A DNA stretch of 64,000 nt from positions 310,001 to 374,000 of the forward strand of contig JAXGZG010000003.1 in NCBI GenBank assembly GCA_040771825.1. Reading direction: 5' to 3'. A program made the position numbers and the translations under genes. This document shows positions 44,101-56,500 of the stretch, one piece after another. Numbering within the stretch: the first letter of the stretch is position 1; the number at the start of each line of letters is the position of its first letter. The notes below the pieces were generated by a model. The model was not told where the DNA came from, made no database searches, and worked only from the letters and a program-made list of their open reading frames with translations. This DNA is from JAXGZG01 sp040771825 (GTDB lineage: Bacteria > Bacillota > Sulfobacillia > Fermentithermobacillales > Fermentithermobacillaceae).

Positions 44101-44440
44101 CTTCCATCAGCGGATCGTCCAGGAGTTCCAGTTCGGCGTCGGGCCCCACATAATCGACAAGCCCTGCGTCTATCCAGTCTTGGATTTCCTCAAAACTCTC
44201 TGCGACAAAATAGCCGTCGGCGTGTGGGATGGGAGTTGGCCCGACCCCGATGGCGGATAACATGCGAAATGGACTAACGGCACCGTCCTTAAGGCGGACG
44301 ATGAGACGGTCATTCTTGGCTAAGTCCCCAAGCACTTCGCGGGGTACCGCAAAAGCAACGGCAGGATAAGCCGACAAAATTGATATTAGAAGTGCGGCGG
44401 CAGTCAATACCGACAATAGAGTGCGAAAGAAGGCTTTCAC
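41120..44440 (-). CDS. SLH-anchored subtilisin-like serine protease (S8)
   Basis: 1106 residues, secreted: signal peptide ~1-31 (KAFFRTLLSVLTAAALLIS...AFA). The S8 domain has D152 (VAVIDSGI), H188 (RTGHGTFVTG), N289 (VAAAGNSG) and S353 (GTGTSYATP). C-terminal to it are InlB/listeria-type repeats (YECNGG...FAGWFDN and FGGWFTGPNGEG), beta-sandwich regions, a Gly/Ser-rich linker (~895-915) and three SLH motifs (~925-1100; GVTREQ-like TREQLVTMLYRYV) that bind cell-wall polymer. It probably matures or degrades surface proteins, and its neighbour, the giant SLH protein, is an obvious candidate substrate (inference). Confidence 0.93.
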   Translation of the reverse strand: MKAFFRTLLSVLTAAALLISILSAYPAVAFAVPREVLGDLAKNDRLIVRLKDGAVSPFRMLSAIGVGPTPIPHADGYFVAESFEEIQDWIDAGLVDYVGPDAELELLDDPLMEGLFADDPRMADQWYLDLIDVADAWGRGLTGDGVTVAVIDSGIYREHEDLNYGRITGYSFLGFPENFGSYDDRTGHGTFVTGLMAAEMGNARGIAGISSQVDILSLRCFSNDGVGDYNTGSGMVSTVLSAIGYAMEQNADVINMSFGGTNEALLLPLKEKLEEAAAKGIILVAAAGNSGTDILYYPAAYDCVIGVGMVDGTGTVDAKSQRNESVFITAPGSGVLSLGHMSPQSYSTGTGTSYATPVVSAMAAMVKQANSAIDNEGFEALLRVSSVDRGIEGYDTDYGWGLVNVGNLAEVLFQPFTIIYECNGGNLSGEPGPDYIVSYTVDRTTPAVLPEPERDGRVFAGWFDNAQCSGQRLTVVPQSSVGDLTFYAKWIEESSMALSSVTVLGISAAIDESDSSGMTYLVEVPEGTDLGSITAADIVAVPANGRPAKVSMVPDSQGAAWTVSFPTASDYLVTYLIRIVVSANASPVVADSQDSQTGSATPASYDGRTEAIPYTRDVATWFVDDGETLVYLVSSNTGSGLAEVSGSSITYTPSAADAGKTVAIALRADDGQFRSVGEVTVSIDVTSIPISDSIIEPVAATFDKRTGSDGGIPVTVRLYGNSLVSVQNGDALLTAGTDYTFSSMPAIEGGEGLVSLGSDYLAALEDGSHTIFFNFSHGREEASKTAVFSLTVLDSTPKYTVVFMDGSIEHHRVTEVREGDTVVLPSPPTRSNSTFGGWFTGPNGEGNEVTAGTPITEALGPVSNIITVHAKWTENQSGGSGGTGDGGSGGGGGGSGGNLPVAPPITPAPVQPEPPLVPLWQNPFLDVGPDNWFYSSVEYVCSKGLFEGESADAFCPDATMTRAMLVTVIHRLAGMPQGAGESFEDVPDDSWYGNAVRWAHGEGIVTGFGSQLGPEDSVTREQLVTMLYRYVTVADLSVGEGEDDLAEFVDAEDVSPWARDAMAWAVRVGLIQGKPGRRLDAKGTATRAEVAVIMQRLMQRLASEPI

Positions 44441-44469
44441 GGTATCCCTCCTGATCGAAGCCGAATTCT

Positions 44470-44514
44470 GCAGGTAGACCGGATCCCGGCACCGCCTAGC
44501 TTCGGCCTACCTGC
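44470..44514 (-). terminator. Possible hairpin between the giant surface gene and the protease
   Basis: GCAGGTAG (44470-44477) pairs with CTACCTGC (44507-44514) around a 29-base loop within the 87-bp gap. No T-run follows; it may be an attenuator, a terminator or chance. Confidence 0.3.
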
Positions 44515-44527
44515 GTACTTGCTATCG

Positions 44528-47500
44528 TCAGCGGCTAGAAATCACGCCTAGAATAAGGCGCATATAAATGGCCGCCACCTGCGCCCGCGTAGCCATGCCC
44601 GCCGGGCTAAAGCGGTTTTCGCCTATACCTTCCACAAGGCCAATCTTCTGACACAACGCCACGGCATCAACCGCCCACCTGCTTATCTCGGCGCCGTCTG
44701 CGAATCGGACCGACTCATTCTCCGCAAGGGTGATCCCCTGCTTCTTCAGGTAACGGACCAGCATAGTACACATCTGCTCACGCGTGACGGGATCGTTGGG
44801 GCCAAATCGGCCATCGCCGTACCCCTCCACTATTCCGTTTTCCGACGCCCACCGGACGAAAGCGCTGTACCAAGTACCCGCGGGCACATCGTCGTAAACC
44901 TGCCCGGGGAACTGTGACTCGTCAACTCCGACGAGACGCCCCAGCACGGTAACGAACATCGCCCTAGTCATTGGGATGTCAGGCGAGAACATGCCGTCGC
45001 CTGTGCCCAGGAACAACTCCCTAGCGGTAATGAAGTCGATGTATCTTTGGGCCCAGTGGCCGGCCGTGTCTCCAAACGTCTTGGGGTTGGACACTACCTT
45101 GTACCTGCCCATGACGGCGGCGATGAAGGTTACCCCGGTCTCGCCAACTTGCGACCAAGGCACCATGCGGTCTATTCCGTGGTCATCAGTGTAGACGACT
45201 ACCCATGAAGCGCCGCTGCCCACACCCTGAAGATCCGGTATGAGGTTGTTTAGGTTGTCGCCCTGCCCCATGGCGCCGGCGGGGATCATGATGGTAAGCC
45301 CGTGGCCCGAAAGGATGACGTCCTTGCTCAGATTCTCATTCCTGATGAGAATCTGATCGAACAGGGTCAACACAGGAGGCGTGCCCGTCATCCTGAATAT
45401 GGCCCGTCCCAACGAATCGTAAGTGAACGGCGGAGTCGTGTCGGGTTCTTCTTGGGAGTAGTATCCGACAGTTACCGAACTGGTGCAGGCGTTGTCCCAA
45501 AGCGTGGCATCGCTTGAGTAAGCGGCAGTGACTGAGGACTCGGCGGCTGCCATCCTAGTATCGTAATCGGCCTCTGCACTAGCCCTTGCTGTAAGAGCCT
45601 GACGTGACCGTTCCCAAGCATCCTCCGAAGCGAGGCTGTAATCGCTGAGGGTCACTTCTCGACCCAGTATGCCTCTCATAAGCCTAAACAGGTCGGACTG
45701 AGCGGTGTCCCTGGCTGCAGCCAATTCACCATCAGGGTCTCCTGTGGTGTCGGCATCGAGAGCGCTCTGAGCGGCATCGTAGGCGGACTTGGCTTCTTCC
45801 AAGTCTTCCGCTTGGGCCAGCGCCAAATCGTAGTCTAGAGATGCGTTCTTAACCGCTTCACGCGCGCGGCACAATAGAACAAGCTGCTCGGCGGTAACTC
45901 CGTACATTCCTCTGACAGCGACCTGATACGTCCCTCTAACAAGGCCGCCAAAAGTGGCTCTTGCCTGGGACAGCAGCGCATTGTCGGCCTCGAGCCAAAC
46001 AAGATCCGGGCTATCTACGGGGACGAGATCCGCGCCCTCCATCTCCAGTATTGCGAACTGGTAGGTTTCGTTACCGCCCTTGCCGCCAGACGCAGTCACG
46101 GTGATCGATCCGTCGTCGGCGGTGGGATAGCTGGCCTTGCCGACAACCGTTGTGAAACTGATTGCCTCATCAGCCACAGTGACCTGATCTTCGTAGATTA
46201 GGGAAACGGCTTCTGGTTCCATCTGGTCACGAATGTAGACCACGTAATCGCCCGGCGTAAGGCCTTCCAGTCTAGCCGGCGGGGCCCCTCTCGTCAGATC
46301 CTCCCAGACAAGGCCCGCGAAGTACTCGCGCATCTCGGCATCGTAAGCGGCGAGTTCCCCCGGAGTCATGCTTTCCGTATCCTTCTGGGCAAAGGCTTCG
46401 CCCGAAGACACCATGGCATACTGATAGGACCCGTAGTACTCGTTCTGCGGCGATAGAACTACGTACTTGCCGCCAATAGCCTTCAACGGGTCAACTGCAA
46501 TCGCGCCGTTGTCTCGAGCCTGATTGTACGCGCCCGTGACTGTCAAGGCATTGCTGCCGTCAACTTTGATTCCAGCAACAACAGCGGTCGCGGTACCCAT
46601 GTTGCCGCCGGTGTCTTCGGCTGCAAGAGTGTACTCGCCGTTATAAAGCTTTCCGCCCGGGGGCAACCAAGTTCCGACGATTCTTCGACCGCTCACTCCG
46701 GACAGGGACGCACCATTGATGCTGGCGCTCACAAGGCTGGCGGCGCTTGCCGGATCCTTGGTCACTGAATACGCGAGGGCAGGAGTTTCCACACCATCCA
46801 AGGTAATGATAGTCTCACTTAGACTCGCTACCGGAAGTGATGTGTCGACACCGGTCATGTTCAGTATCCTGCTGCTCCAGGTCCCATCAAGAAGAGTTGC
46901 GGTGACGCGGTAAACTCCGTTCTGGGTAATCCGGGATGAAGTCTCCGCGAAACCTGCCGACACTACCTTGGTGGGATCGTCCAGATCGTATGTGTAGACG
47001 AACCTTTCAATTTTGGCGGTGGCGTCTGAATCCGTCACGTATTCAAGTTCTATAGTGCTATCCTTGGGTATGACTCCGCCACCCCACACGGTCCCGTCGG
47101 TCGCGCCCTTGGCGTATACCTTGAAGCCGGCATTCAGCGCAGGAGCGGTGGCGATGGCACCGCCGGTTGTCTGCACGTTGAACCAGCCTACGTTCACGGT
47201 AATGGACGTGGTGTTTCCGCTTATGTCTTTGGCCTGCACAGTATAAGCGCCGTTTTCGGACACGTTCCAATCGAACTGCCAGAAACGGTTGTCCCCGCTC
47301 TTAGTCGGAGTAGGCGTTTCTCCGTTAAGGGTCAGAGAGGCCACTCCGTTGTCGTCAACTACATAGCAGGTGATACTCACAGTTTCCGTTCCGGCTTCTA
47401 TCGAAGCAATATCCGGGAAACTGCGGCTCCAGTATATCTGGGGAGATATGGCGTCCTTGGCCGGCTTGGGCGGCTCTGGACTGGCGTAGGTCTCTACGTA

Positions 47501-50500
47501 TTTGTCCAGCACCGTTGGGGTTTGAGACGTCACCGTCACAGTGACCGTGTGGGCAAAGAAGTCCTTATTATCGCCAAATTGCACCTTTCGAGCATCGGCC
47601 GGGTTATTTCCCCCACTGGAGTTAAGCCCTGTGACCCGGCTGAATTCGGGATAGGTGCTGTCTACCGATATCTCTCCGCCGAAGTAGAAGTCGATCTCCG
47701 ACGCCACGGTATCGAACTTGAAGTACGCTCCCTTGTTTCCTCTTGACAGGTTACTCAGGTAGGGCGCCTCTCCGTCAAGGCCCCATTCGGGCGCCTCAAT
47801 GAAGCTCCAATCGTTGTCGGATTTGTCGGGGTCATACTCTGTGTCGTCTTTGTTGTAGAACGTGAACATGTCGTTATCGTCAAAGATGTTGATGCCCATG
47901 GTGGCCTCGGTGACGGTAAAGGCTATGTCGGCGGAATACCCCGTCATGGTGTCAGAGACGCGGATTACGCCGTTGCCCTCACAAGACGGCACTATAACGA
48001 CGCATTTGATATCCGGGTCGTAGTAGAGCACTCCAAGACTGTCGGGTATGTCGCCTTCGATGTCATGGTTGCGATGCTCGGACACGGTGATGACTGGGGC
48101 CCCTTCTCTGGTGGTTTCGATGGTTATGGGCAGAAGAAGCGTGTTGCCCATGGGAATGGCGATCTTCTGGGCCGTGGAAAAGTAAGTCTTGTGTCCCATC
48201 TTGACTTGGTCTTCGTTGTCCAAAGAATAGACTTCGGCGTGACCTGTGGGACCAGACGCCGTGTAGAGACCGTCCAGAAGATTGAAACCGGTCTGGTCGA
48301 GGCTGCTAAATACCTCTACGCGGATCTTCAAGAGCTTCGTACCCGTAGCGGGGTCGACGTAGTAGTTCGCAGGCGGCGCGTAGAACGTGCCGCTTACCTC
48401 GCGTCCGAAACCGACGTCTATGTCATCGCCGTCGCTTTGGTTTTCGGTGCTAACGAGACGGAGCACGCCGTTTCGCAAGTCGGCATCTCCGAGAGTTCCG
48501 AAGTCGGATATGGCTGTCTGGTTGAAGATCTCGAACTGACTGCCGGTTAGGTCAAGCGCCGCGAAGGTGGGATCTCCGTTTTCGTCAACGCCCTTCTGGT
48601 AGGAGAACTGAGCGAATACATCGTAGGCCTTTGCCGCGCCGCGGTTCGAAACGTAGAAATCGGCGGTCAGAATGGTGTCTCCCTGGGGAGTCACGCCCAC
48701 GCTTTCGATATCCGTGTACTCAAATCCCAGGTCCGGCAGCGCCTGCACAATGTACCGGCCTATCGGATAGTTGGGCGATGCTGTGTCGCCTGTGATGGTC
48801 GACTGGGCGAAGAAAGTCCCGCCTCCCAACGTATTCAGTGGCCCTAGCGAGTCCGGCGCACCTGCGCTTATGCTCTCGGTCGCCTCAGGTTCATTGTGCG
48901 GCGACAACGACCCCAGGCCCGCGTACGTCGGGTCTTCCGCAATCGTGAAGTAGAAGTAGTCGCCGTCTTTGGCATCCCTCTTCATCTCGGCCAGTCCGAC
49001 AAGGCTGACCTCTTGCCCGGGCACTATGCTTTTAATGACCTCCCAAGTGGCAATCACATCGTCTGCACCCACCGAGTGGTGGATGAGTTGGACGGTGATA
49101 GGCTCAGTTTCGCTTCCTCTGATGCGGGTATCCCCAACGTTGTCAAATGATACGCTGGCCTTCACGTACTTGCCCGCCTTGAAGGAGCCTTCCGTAAGCC
49201 GGATATTGCTTTGGCCGATAGCCTGCTGGCCCTGGCCAAAAGCCACCGCGTAGAAGCCAACTTCAGAAGCCTTGGCGGGTACCACTGACGTCACTTTCTC
49301 GCCGGTGGTGATATGCGTGTAAGTCTTGCTCATCAGCATGGTCTCGATGCCCTCAGCTAAGACAAGGGCGTCTCCGTCTGTACCCAAGGCGAACTGGAGG
49401 TTCCCGAACCTGAACTGGGATGCCTTCGTTGTCGCCGGGTCGCCCGTAATGCCTTGGAGATAAGCGGCCTCAGTCGTCGCCGCGTCCCATCCGTATGTCA
49501 CCGAGTCCTCGTAAACCTGCATGTCTTTCATGGCCAGTATTTGACCTGTACTCCAGCCGGCTTTCGTGACCACGGTCTCGCCGACCGCTTCGTCGTAGGT
49601 GTAGTACTTGGTGATATAGATAGCGTTGTTGGTGCTGCCGGGAACCATTGCCGTGTACACTGCCGCTATGTTGCCGTCGCTATCGGCTCCGATAGCGACA
49701 TCTGTGTATCCGGCAGTACTCGCTTCTTCCTCGAGGTAATTGCCGTCTGGGTCCCTAAACCTCGACCGGTACATCTCCTTGGTGAAGAACGGGATGATTC
49801 GCCCGTAATGCTTCCCTGCCCCGTCGCCCAATGCGATGGTACCAAGGTCGGCTTCTGGGATGACGTAAGTGTTCCCGTTCATCTCAAACAGGAGGAACGT
49901 CTGGTTGGCGACCTCAAGCGACTCGAACTCCTCCACCACGCCATCCAGATCGCCCAACTTGGCGGTGAGGAACTGCAGGTTAGCGAAGTAGGGGTCCTGG
50001 TAGGCGGCTGTCCTGCTAGTGCCCGAATAAACGCCGTCCTGATCGTTTGTCCGGTCGAAGTTGACCAGCGTGCGCAAGAGATATGGATCGCTGAGCGCAA
50101 CTTCGCCAGTTGACGGATTTGCGGTCACCGTGCGTAGGAACAGCCGGCGGATGTACCGTAAGTCGGCCTTGTCCATCGTGTTAGTCGCGTAGCTCTCCTC
50201 TACCGTGGTATAGGCCAGGTAGTACACGCCGGCGACTTCCGCCATTTCCAGGTTCTCTATCCTACGTGGGGTAGCGCCATCGGTGGTTAGGGAGACAGTC
50301 GTAGTCGTGAGGTTCCCTTCCGAGTCGCTGCTCACTATGTTGATGTAGCTCTTTTGACCGTACAACGTGTTCTGCGTCTTCTGGTACTCCACCAGAAACG
50401 CTCCCACGTTCTTGTAGGAAGCGGACTCTTCATCGCCATAGAGCGACTTGATGTAGTCCTTATACCGAGCGTTGGCTGCATCCCCGCCATCGGTGAAGTG

Positions 50501-53500
50501 ATCCGTGGACGCATAGAAGAGCACGCCGCCATCGCCTGCTCCTTCGGGCAGGAAAACGTGACCTACGGTTCCGCCCTTATGACCATCTCCGCCTATTATC
50601 GTGGCCGCTGTGAAAGCCGCAGCGCCAGTGTCCGAAGTATCGAAACTCGCCGTCTTCACAACCGTGTTCTTGGCGGAAACCGCCATCAATGTCCGCACGT
50701 AGTTGTCGAGTAGCGAGAAGTAGTCCTTCCAGGCCACATAGGCGTTGTAGGCCGCGTCGTAAGCCGCTTTGTCGACGAGGTACTGATTGTAAAGGGCCCA
50801 CTCTGTGGCGTTTTGCTGGTAGGCCTCGAGCGCGGAAACGTATCCACGGTAGGCCTCCCACGCTTGGTACAGAAGAACAGCGGCGTCGTAAGCCTGCTTT
50901 GCTTCTTCGAGCGTCTTGTACGGGTCCACGGGCGTTTCTGTCTCACCATCGTCGACGTAGTAGTCTTTCACGTTCGGCTCGGACGTGATCTCTGGCTGAC
51001 TGGGCTCGGCGACCTCGGTCGGCTCTGTCAAGGGCCCGTCGGGCCTATCCACCTCCGCCGGCGCGTCGGGGACGGGGAACAGCACGGTATCCCCATAGTT
51101 GCCCGCATCCATCGATGTCTTTCCATCGGTCCCGACGGGTACGGGATACACGCTGCTGTCCGGCTCCGAGGGCTCCGTCGTCTTCCCGGCGTAACTGGTC
51201 CAGATAACTCTGATCTTGCCGTTGCCGTCGGCCCACGCCTTGAACTCCAGGTCGCCGGTGCCGTCGTCACCGCCGGCAGCATTCACATCCACGGGGATAT
51301 AGTCGCCGGGTTCTCCCGCAACCGGGTGGACCAACCCGTAATTAGTTCCGCCGGTGTCGGTGACCTGGATCTTGCTCATCACCAGCATTGAGCTGTCCAC
51401 GGTGCTTGTGATCTCGCTATCGGGCCTGCTCACCGTGTAGAAGAGATAGTTCTGGCCCCCTACAGTCACCACCTGATAGGTGTATCCTGTGCTGAGTCCG
51501 TCTGCCAGGGTGAAAGCATCGCCCGACGAATTGTAGCCCGAAATCTGGAAAGGCGCTCCGGTAGAGTCGTAGGCTAGAGGGCCAATCTCGCCGTCTACAG
51601 CTGGACCGTATACCCGCTGTGTGGCGTAATTGCTCTTCGGCAAGCTGACCGTTACCGGAGTGCTGTCGCCGTCTTCCAGCGGGAACATCTCCCCAAAGTA
51701 CCCGAGGGACGAGTAGCCGTGCATCCACGGGGCCTCGCCTGATCCTCCCCTGTTTCGCTCGTAATTCAGGATGTACTGGATGGCCTCTTTCTCGATGTTG
51801 AAAAAGAGGGCGACGACCCTGAATCCTATCCCTAGCGTCAACTCGAACTCGTCAAAGGTGAAGGGCCTGTACCTCTCCTCCACCTCATCGTATTCACCTA
51901 GACTCATGGCCAGAGAGAGCGCCAGTTTGGCGAATATCTCGAACTTCAGAAGCTCCACGCCCACGCCTGCGCCGACTTCCAGGAAGGCCGAAGGGGCTAT
52001 TCTCATGCCGTTCCAATAGGTGTCAGCTTGGGCCTTCTCGATTGGGATGATGGAGCTTATCGCGGTACCATCCTGCAATGATGTGAACCGGACAGGAATC
52101 TGCGGCGATAGAGTATATCCGGTCTGGTTGGCGAGGATGATCATTGCGGGTTTCCCGGCGTCAGTCGAGTTGATGTAGCCGCCCGAACTCCAGCCGCCCG
52201 CTCCGCCATCTAGGTCCTTGTCCCAGATCTCAACCAATATCTTGCCGCTGAAATAGACGTTGTAGATCTTGGATGACGCGCCAAACTCCAGGGTCGCTCC
52301 TGAAGCGCCGGCTATGGCGCCGCCCGAGGTCATCTCCCAGTTCCCTTTCGGCCGAGCATCGCGATCCACAGTGAAGTTGCCAAGATTGAGCTTCCCCGCC
52401 ACGGACTCGACGACGTTCTGCACGACTTTGAGCCCTGTGGATAGTTCCACAGAAACCCCTGCCTTGACGTAAACGTACACGATGGGCACAGGAGTGAAAC
52501 GGTACTGATACCGGTATTCTAGGGCGCCCGCTACGGTGATGGCAAACTTGGCGAAGTGGTACTTGTTTGTCACCTGGCTGTAGCTGAAAGTGAAGCCTAA
52601 CGCCATGGAAAAACTCACAGAGAAGTCGGACGATGACATCTCGCCCGGGTCTATCTGCTTCTGGCCGTCCTTTTCCGGGCCGCTGGGATTGGCTTTTTCG
52701 GCCTGAGCTGCTTTGAGCGAGTCGTCGGACAGGAGCGAACCCCATTTCCCGGTGAAGAAATTCCTGAACTTCTCGACATTCTCTTCATTGGCCGTCTTAG
52801 GGTTGGAGAACTCGGCTTCAGACCAAGAGCCTTCCCTCTTTTGTTCGAATCCGCCTAGCGGCATACCAATGGCAAAGCCTATATCGGTGCCGTCTAGGAT
52901 AATCGTAATGTAGTCGGATAGCCCAATCTCGATCGACGGCAGCTTCATGCCGGAATCTATCCCGAACTCGCCGTAGTCTCCCTTATCGTTAGAGCCACCA
53001 CCGCCGTCGGGCGTACTGGCCCCGGGCTTCATCTGCGCCAGGTGATCGCCGCTTGGGAACAGGCTTATTTCGGCCCTTTCGAAGGACTCGGGAACCGGAG
53101 TCTTCTTAGCTAGCATAAGGGCCTCGGTATCCATGAGGGTACCTCCGGCGCCTGTAGGCTGCTGCTGCACAGCCAAAGCGAAGGTATCGAGGCCTGTGAG
53201 CGAACCCAGGTAACCGTTTAGTTTGCCGAGGCCGCCATCCTCGTAGGTGTACACATACCTGCTGCCAACCTTGGTCACTGCCACGGTCTTGGCTATCTGC
53301 ACGTTTGAACCGGCCACGTGCTCTGGAATTGTGACCGGCTCGGGGTTTTCGAAGTCGTACATGAGGCTGCCCCTAAAGTCGGGATTCCAAGCGTAATAAG
53401 GAGCCTCAGGATCCGTTGAGCGCTTCGGGGGATTATGGTCTCCGCCTGCGCTGAAGTACACCATACTAAGTGCCTCGGCCTCCGCGCCGTACATCAGGTG

Positions 53501-56500
53501 GTTATCGGCGGAATACGGCTCGAGTGTATCTTCCTGTCCCTTGCGGATCGCGAGCGCGCCACTTTTCACATACCGGTAATCCCTCTGCTCCCGAGAGAGG
53601 GTCCGCGGGTTGGTCGCCCCTGTGGTAAGGGCGGTCAAGACCTGGGCGCGGTCTCCTTCGGTTCCTCCGGGGGGCACCACAAGACAGCGGGGAGTCATGG
53701 AGTACTCGATGCCGACAAGATAGTCTCGGTATCCTGTGATTCTCCCGTCTCTCCACACCGGAACCGGGGCAAACATGGCCTCCTCATAGACCCCGGGCTT
53801 GAAATACCCGATAGTCTGGTCTTGGCTGTCGTCCACGATGAATACCTTAAGGTCCTTATCGAAATACCCGTCCAACTTGCCGTTCCCGTTGCCGTCCAGG
53901 TAAACGCATACATCGGAGATGCTTGCGGTCATCACGCTTTGTGCCGTCAGATAGTCCTTGTTGTAGTACTTAAACGACAGTGTCGAGCGGGAAAGAGCCG
54001 CGATGGGGATCTGTATGGTCTCATTCCCTTTGTAGGTTGAGCCCTCAAAGAGTATGAGGTCATCCGGTGACAAGTTGAAGTTCACCGAGTAGAGGTTCCT
54101 GGCTCCCCTTGTGAGGACAACCTCAGTTCCGGTCCGCTCGATTTCGCTCACGGGTTTTAGGGCACCGTTCTGGCTCTCTGCCCTAAACTTCACGGACTGC
54201 ACGACGTCGCCTGTGCTGCCTCCGACCGTGTTGTTTACGGCATACACGGCTGCGCGCTTGATAGCGATACCAGAACCATTATTGCTCGCCAAGAACATGC
54301 CATATGCCTCGGGGATCCTGTTCGGGTCGATAGTGATGCCGTCTTCTAGGCGCGGAACCGACGGCTGAAGCTCTAGGACAATGTCTTGGATGCGATCAAG
54401 GACTACGTTGATCACGTAATCTGAAATGAGATCGCTATCGGTTATGCCCTTCCACAGAAGCTGCAGGTCGAGCACATCCGCGTTGCTCCCCGCTCTGCCT
54501 TGAGCAACCACTGTCTCGCTGCCATCCGAGTTCCGTCTGGTCAAGTAGACGCTGGCTCCAAGGCTTGACGTCTGGGCGTGCTTGAAACTGGCGCTTCCGG
54601 CTGTGCTCACCTGCAGAGTGGAACCCACGTAAAGCCTGCCGTAGGCGTCAACTCCACCCTGTCCTTCTTTGATGCTTACCATGGGCTTGAGGCGCGAATA
54701 CAGCGCTGAATCGGGCGGAACCACTGTTACGTTGGAAGGCAAACCGTTCTCATACACTACATTGTCGTCGTTGGCGGTATACACGCGAAGGTTCATATTC
54801 CCTGACATTAGCCTGCGTTTGAACGCCAAATACCTAAGAGACGCTTCAGCATATCCCTCGGTGCTGTAGGTCTCGCCGGACTTGGCAGGCTTGTACCCCT
54901 TGCAGCCAAACTCTTTCAACATCAAATCGAAAACGCCATGGGGCTGCGAACTGGTTATGCTCAGCGGTACTGTGCCCGCGTGATTGCCGTCAAGTCGCAT
55001 GTAGTAATAGTGGTCCATTTTATCTGCAGGGTATTGTGTGTCGGTAGGATGTATGGATGTGGAAAACGTCGGGAAGAACACGTTCATCTCCGGCCAGAGT
55101 ACGTAATTCTTCCCGTAGTTCATACGGTGCTGGCCCCTAAAGTCGTACCTGTACTCGCTGAAACGCTGGGGCATGTTTGCAACTATGAGTTCGGAGAACG
55201 AGCGGACCTGCGAATAAACTCCGAACGTCCTCGTGCCGTCGATGGCTCTGGGCGCAGGCCCATAGTAATCTAGCCACCCGGCACGACCAAGACCGTTGAT
55301 GTCATATCCGGACAAGTAATTGTATGGGTCGTCCTGGGCGAGCCAGTCTCTCCAGTATTTCCCATTGTAGTCTGGCACGCCGTTTCTAGTGAATGTCAGC
55401 CGCCCAAATTCGTGGGACAGCGGGGCCAATTCGCCTTCATCTGATGGCTCGATAATGGTGCCGGCGATGCCTCCGGTCCCGATCTCTTCCGGCACCTGGG
55501 TGCCGACCGCCACTACCTCGGGGCCCAATAGGCCGGTTTTTCGCTCCACGACACTGCCTGAAACATCCACGGACTCGGCATCGTAAAGCTCAGTGGCCAA
55601 GTTTGGACTGGATTGACCCTTCCCGCTGTTGTATAGGGATATGATGGCTTCCTCTTGGGAAAATCCAGCCAGCCCTTCTCCTCCACCCAACAAGTTCGAA
55701 AGCTCCACTGTGAAGTACTTATCCTCTGTGGAGACCTTACCGTCGTCTATGAGAGGTATCTCAATGTCAATCTCGTCGAAATCCGCGAAGAACACTATAG
55801 TGCCTTCGGCGTATGAGTAGTCGGTCCCGGCTAACGCAGTTCCATCAGCCGTCCTCCAATTGAAGGACACGGGGTACGAAGTATCGCCGGTACGCTCAAC
55901 GGTGATATGGGCGGTTCCCTGAGATTTGTCTCCTCGTACGAACGGCGCCACGAAGCCCACTTGGGTGGAACCAGGGGCGCTCGAATCCACAATCTGCATC
56001 ACCAAGGTGTTGGCGGCATCGTACAGCGAACCGCCGAGACACCCTGCTATGGTAAAGGTGCCGAACTTGTCCGGCTCGGCGGCGTTGTTTTCAGGAGCGG
56101 TAAGGATTATCTCCTTGGCCCATTCGCCATGGGCGAAAGTCAAGTCAAACGCGTAGGCCGCAAATTCGTCGGGTGAGTGCATGGGCAGTACGCTGAAGGT
56201 CTGCTCGGGCACCTGGAGCAGAAGCTCGGCATAGTCGCTCTCGCTTATGTACTCGCCTAGATCCTCTTGGGGCTGCACATATACGTCACCTGCGGCGCTA
56301 TTGCTGCCATAGGTCTGTCCGTCCACAGTGTAAGCGCACATGTAGTCGTATGTATCACCCGGACGGTGCTGGGAATCCACAACGAAATCACGCGCCGAAG
56401 CGCCCTTTACGATGTCCCAGATACCGCTGTTCCAAGCGTACCATTGGTACTTCTCGGCGGTCTCTACATCAAGGGTCAGCGTGTGCGTTCCGTCGCCATT

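Noticed and set aside
48065..50113. Plus-strand frames of 161-219 codons within the giant surface gene
   Set aside because: They are antisense shadows with no ribosome sites; the minus strand is one long open frame with clear domains.
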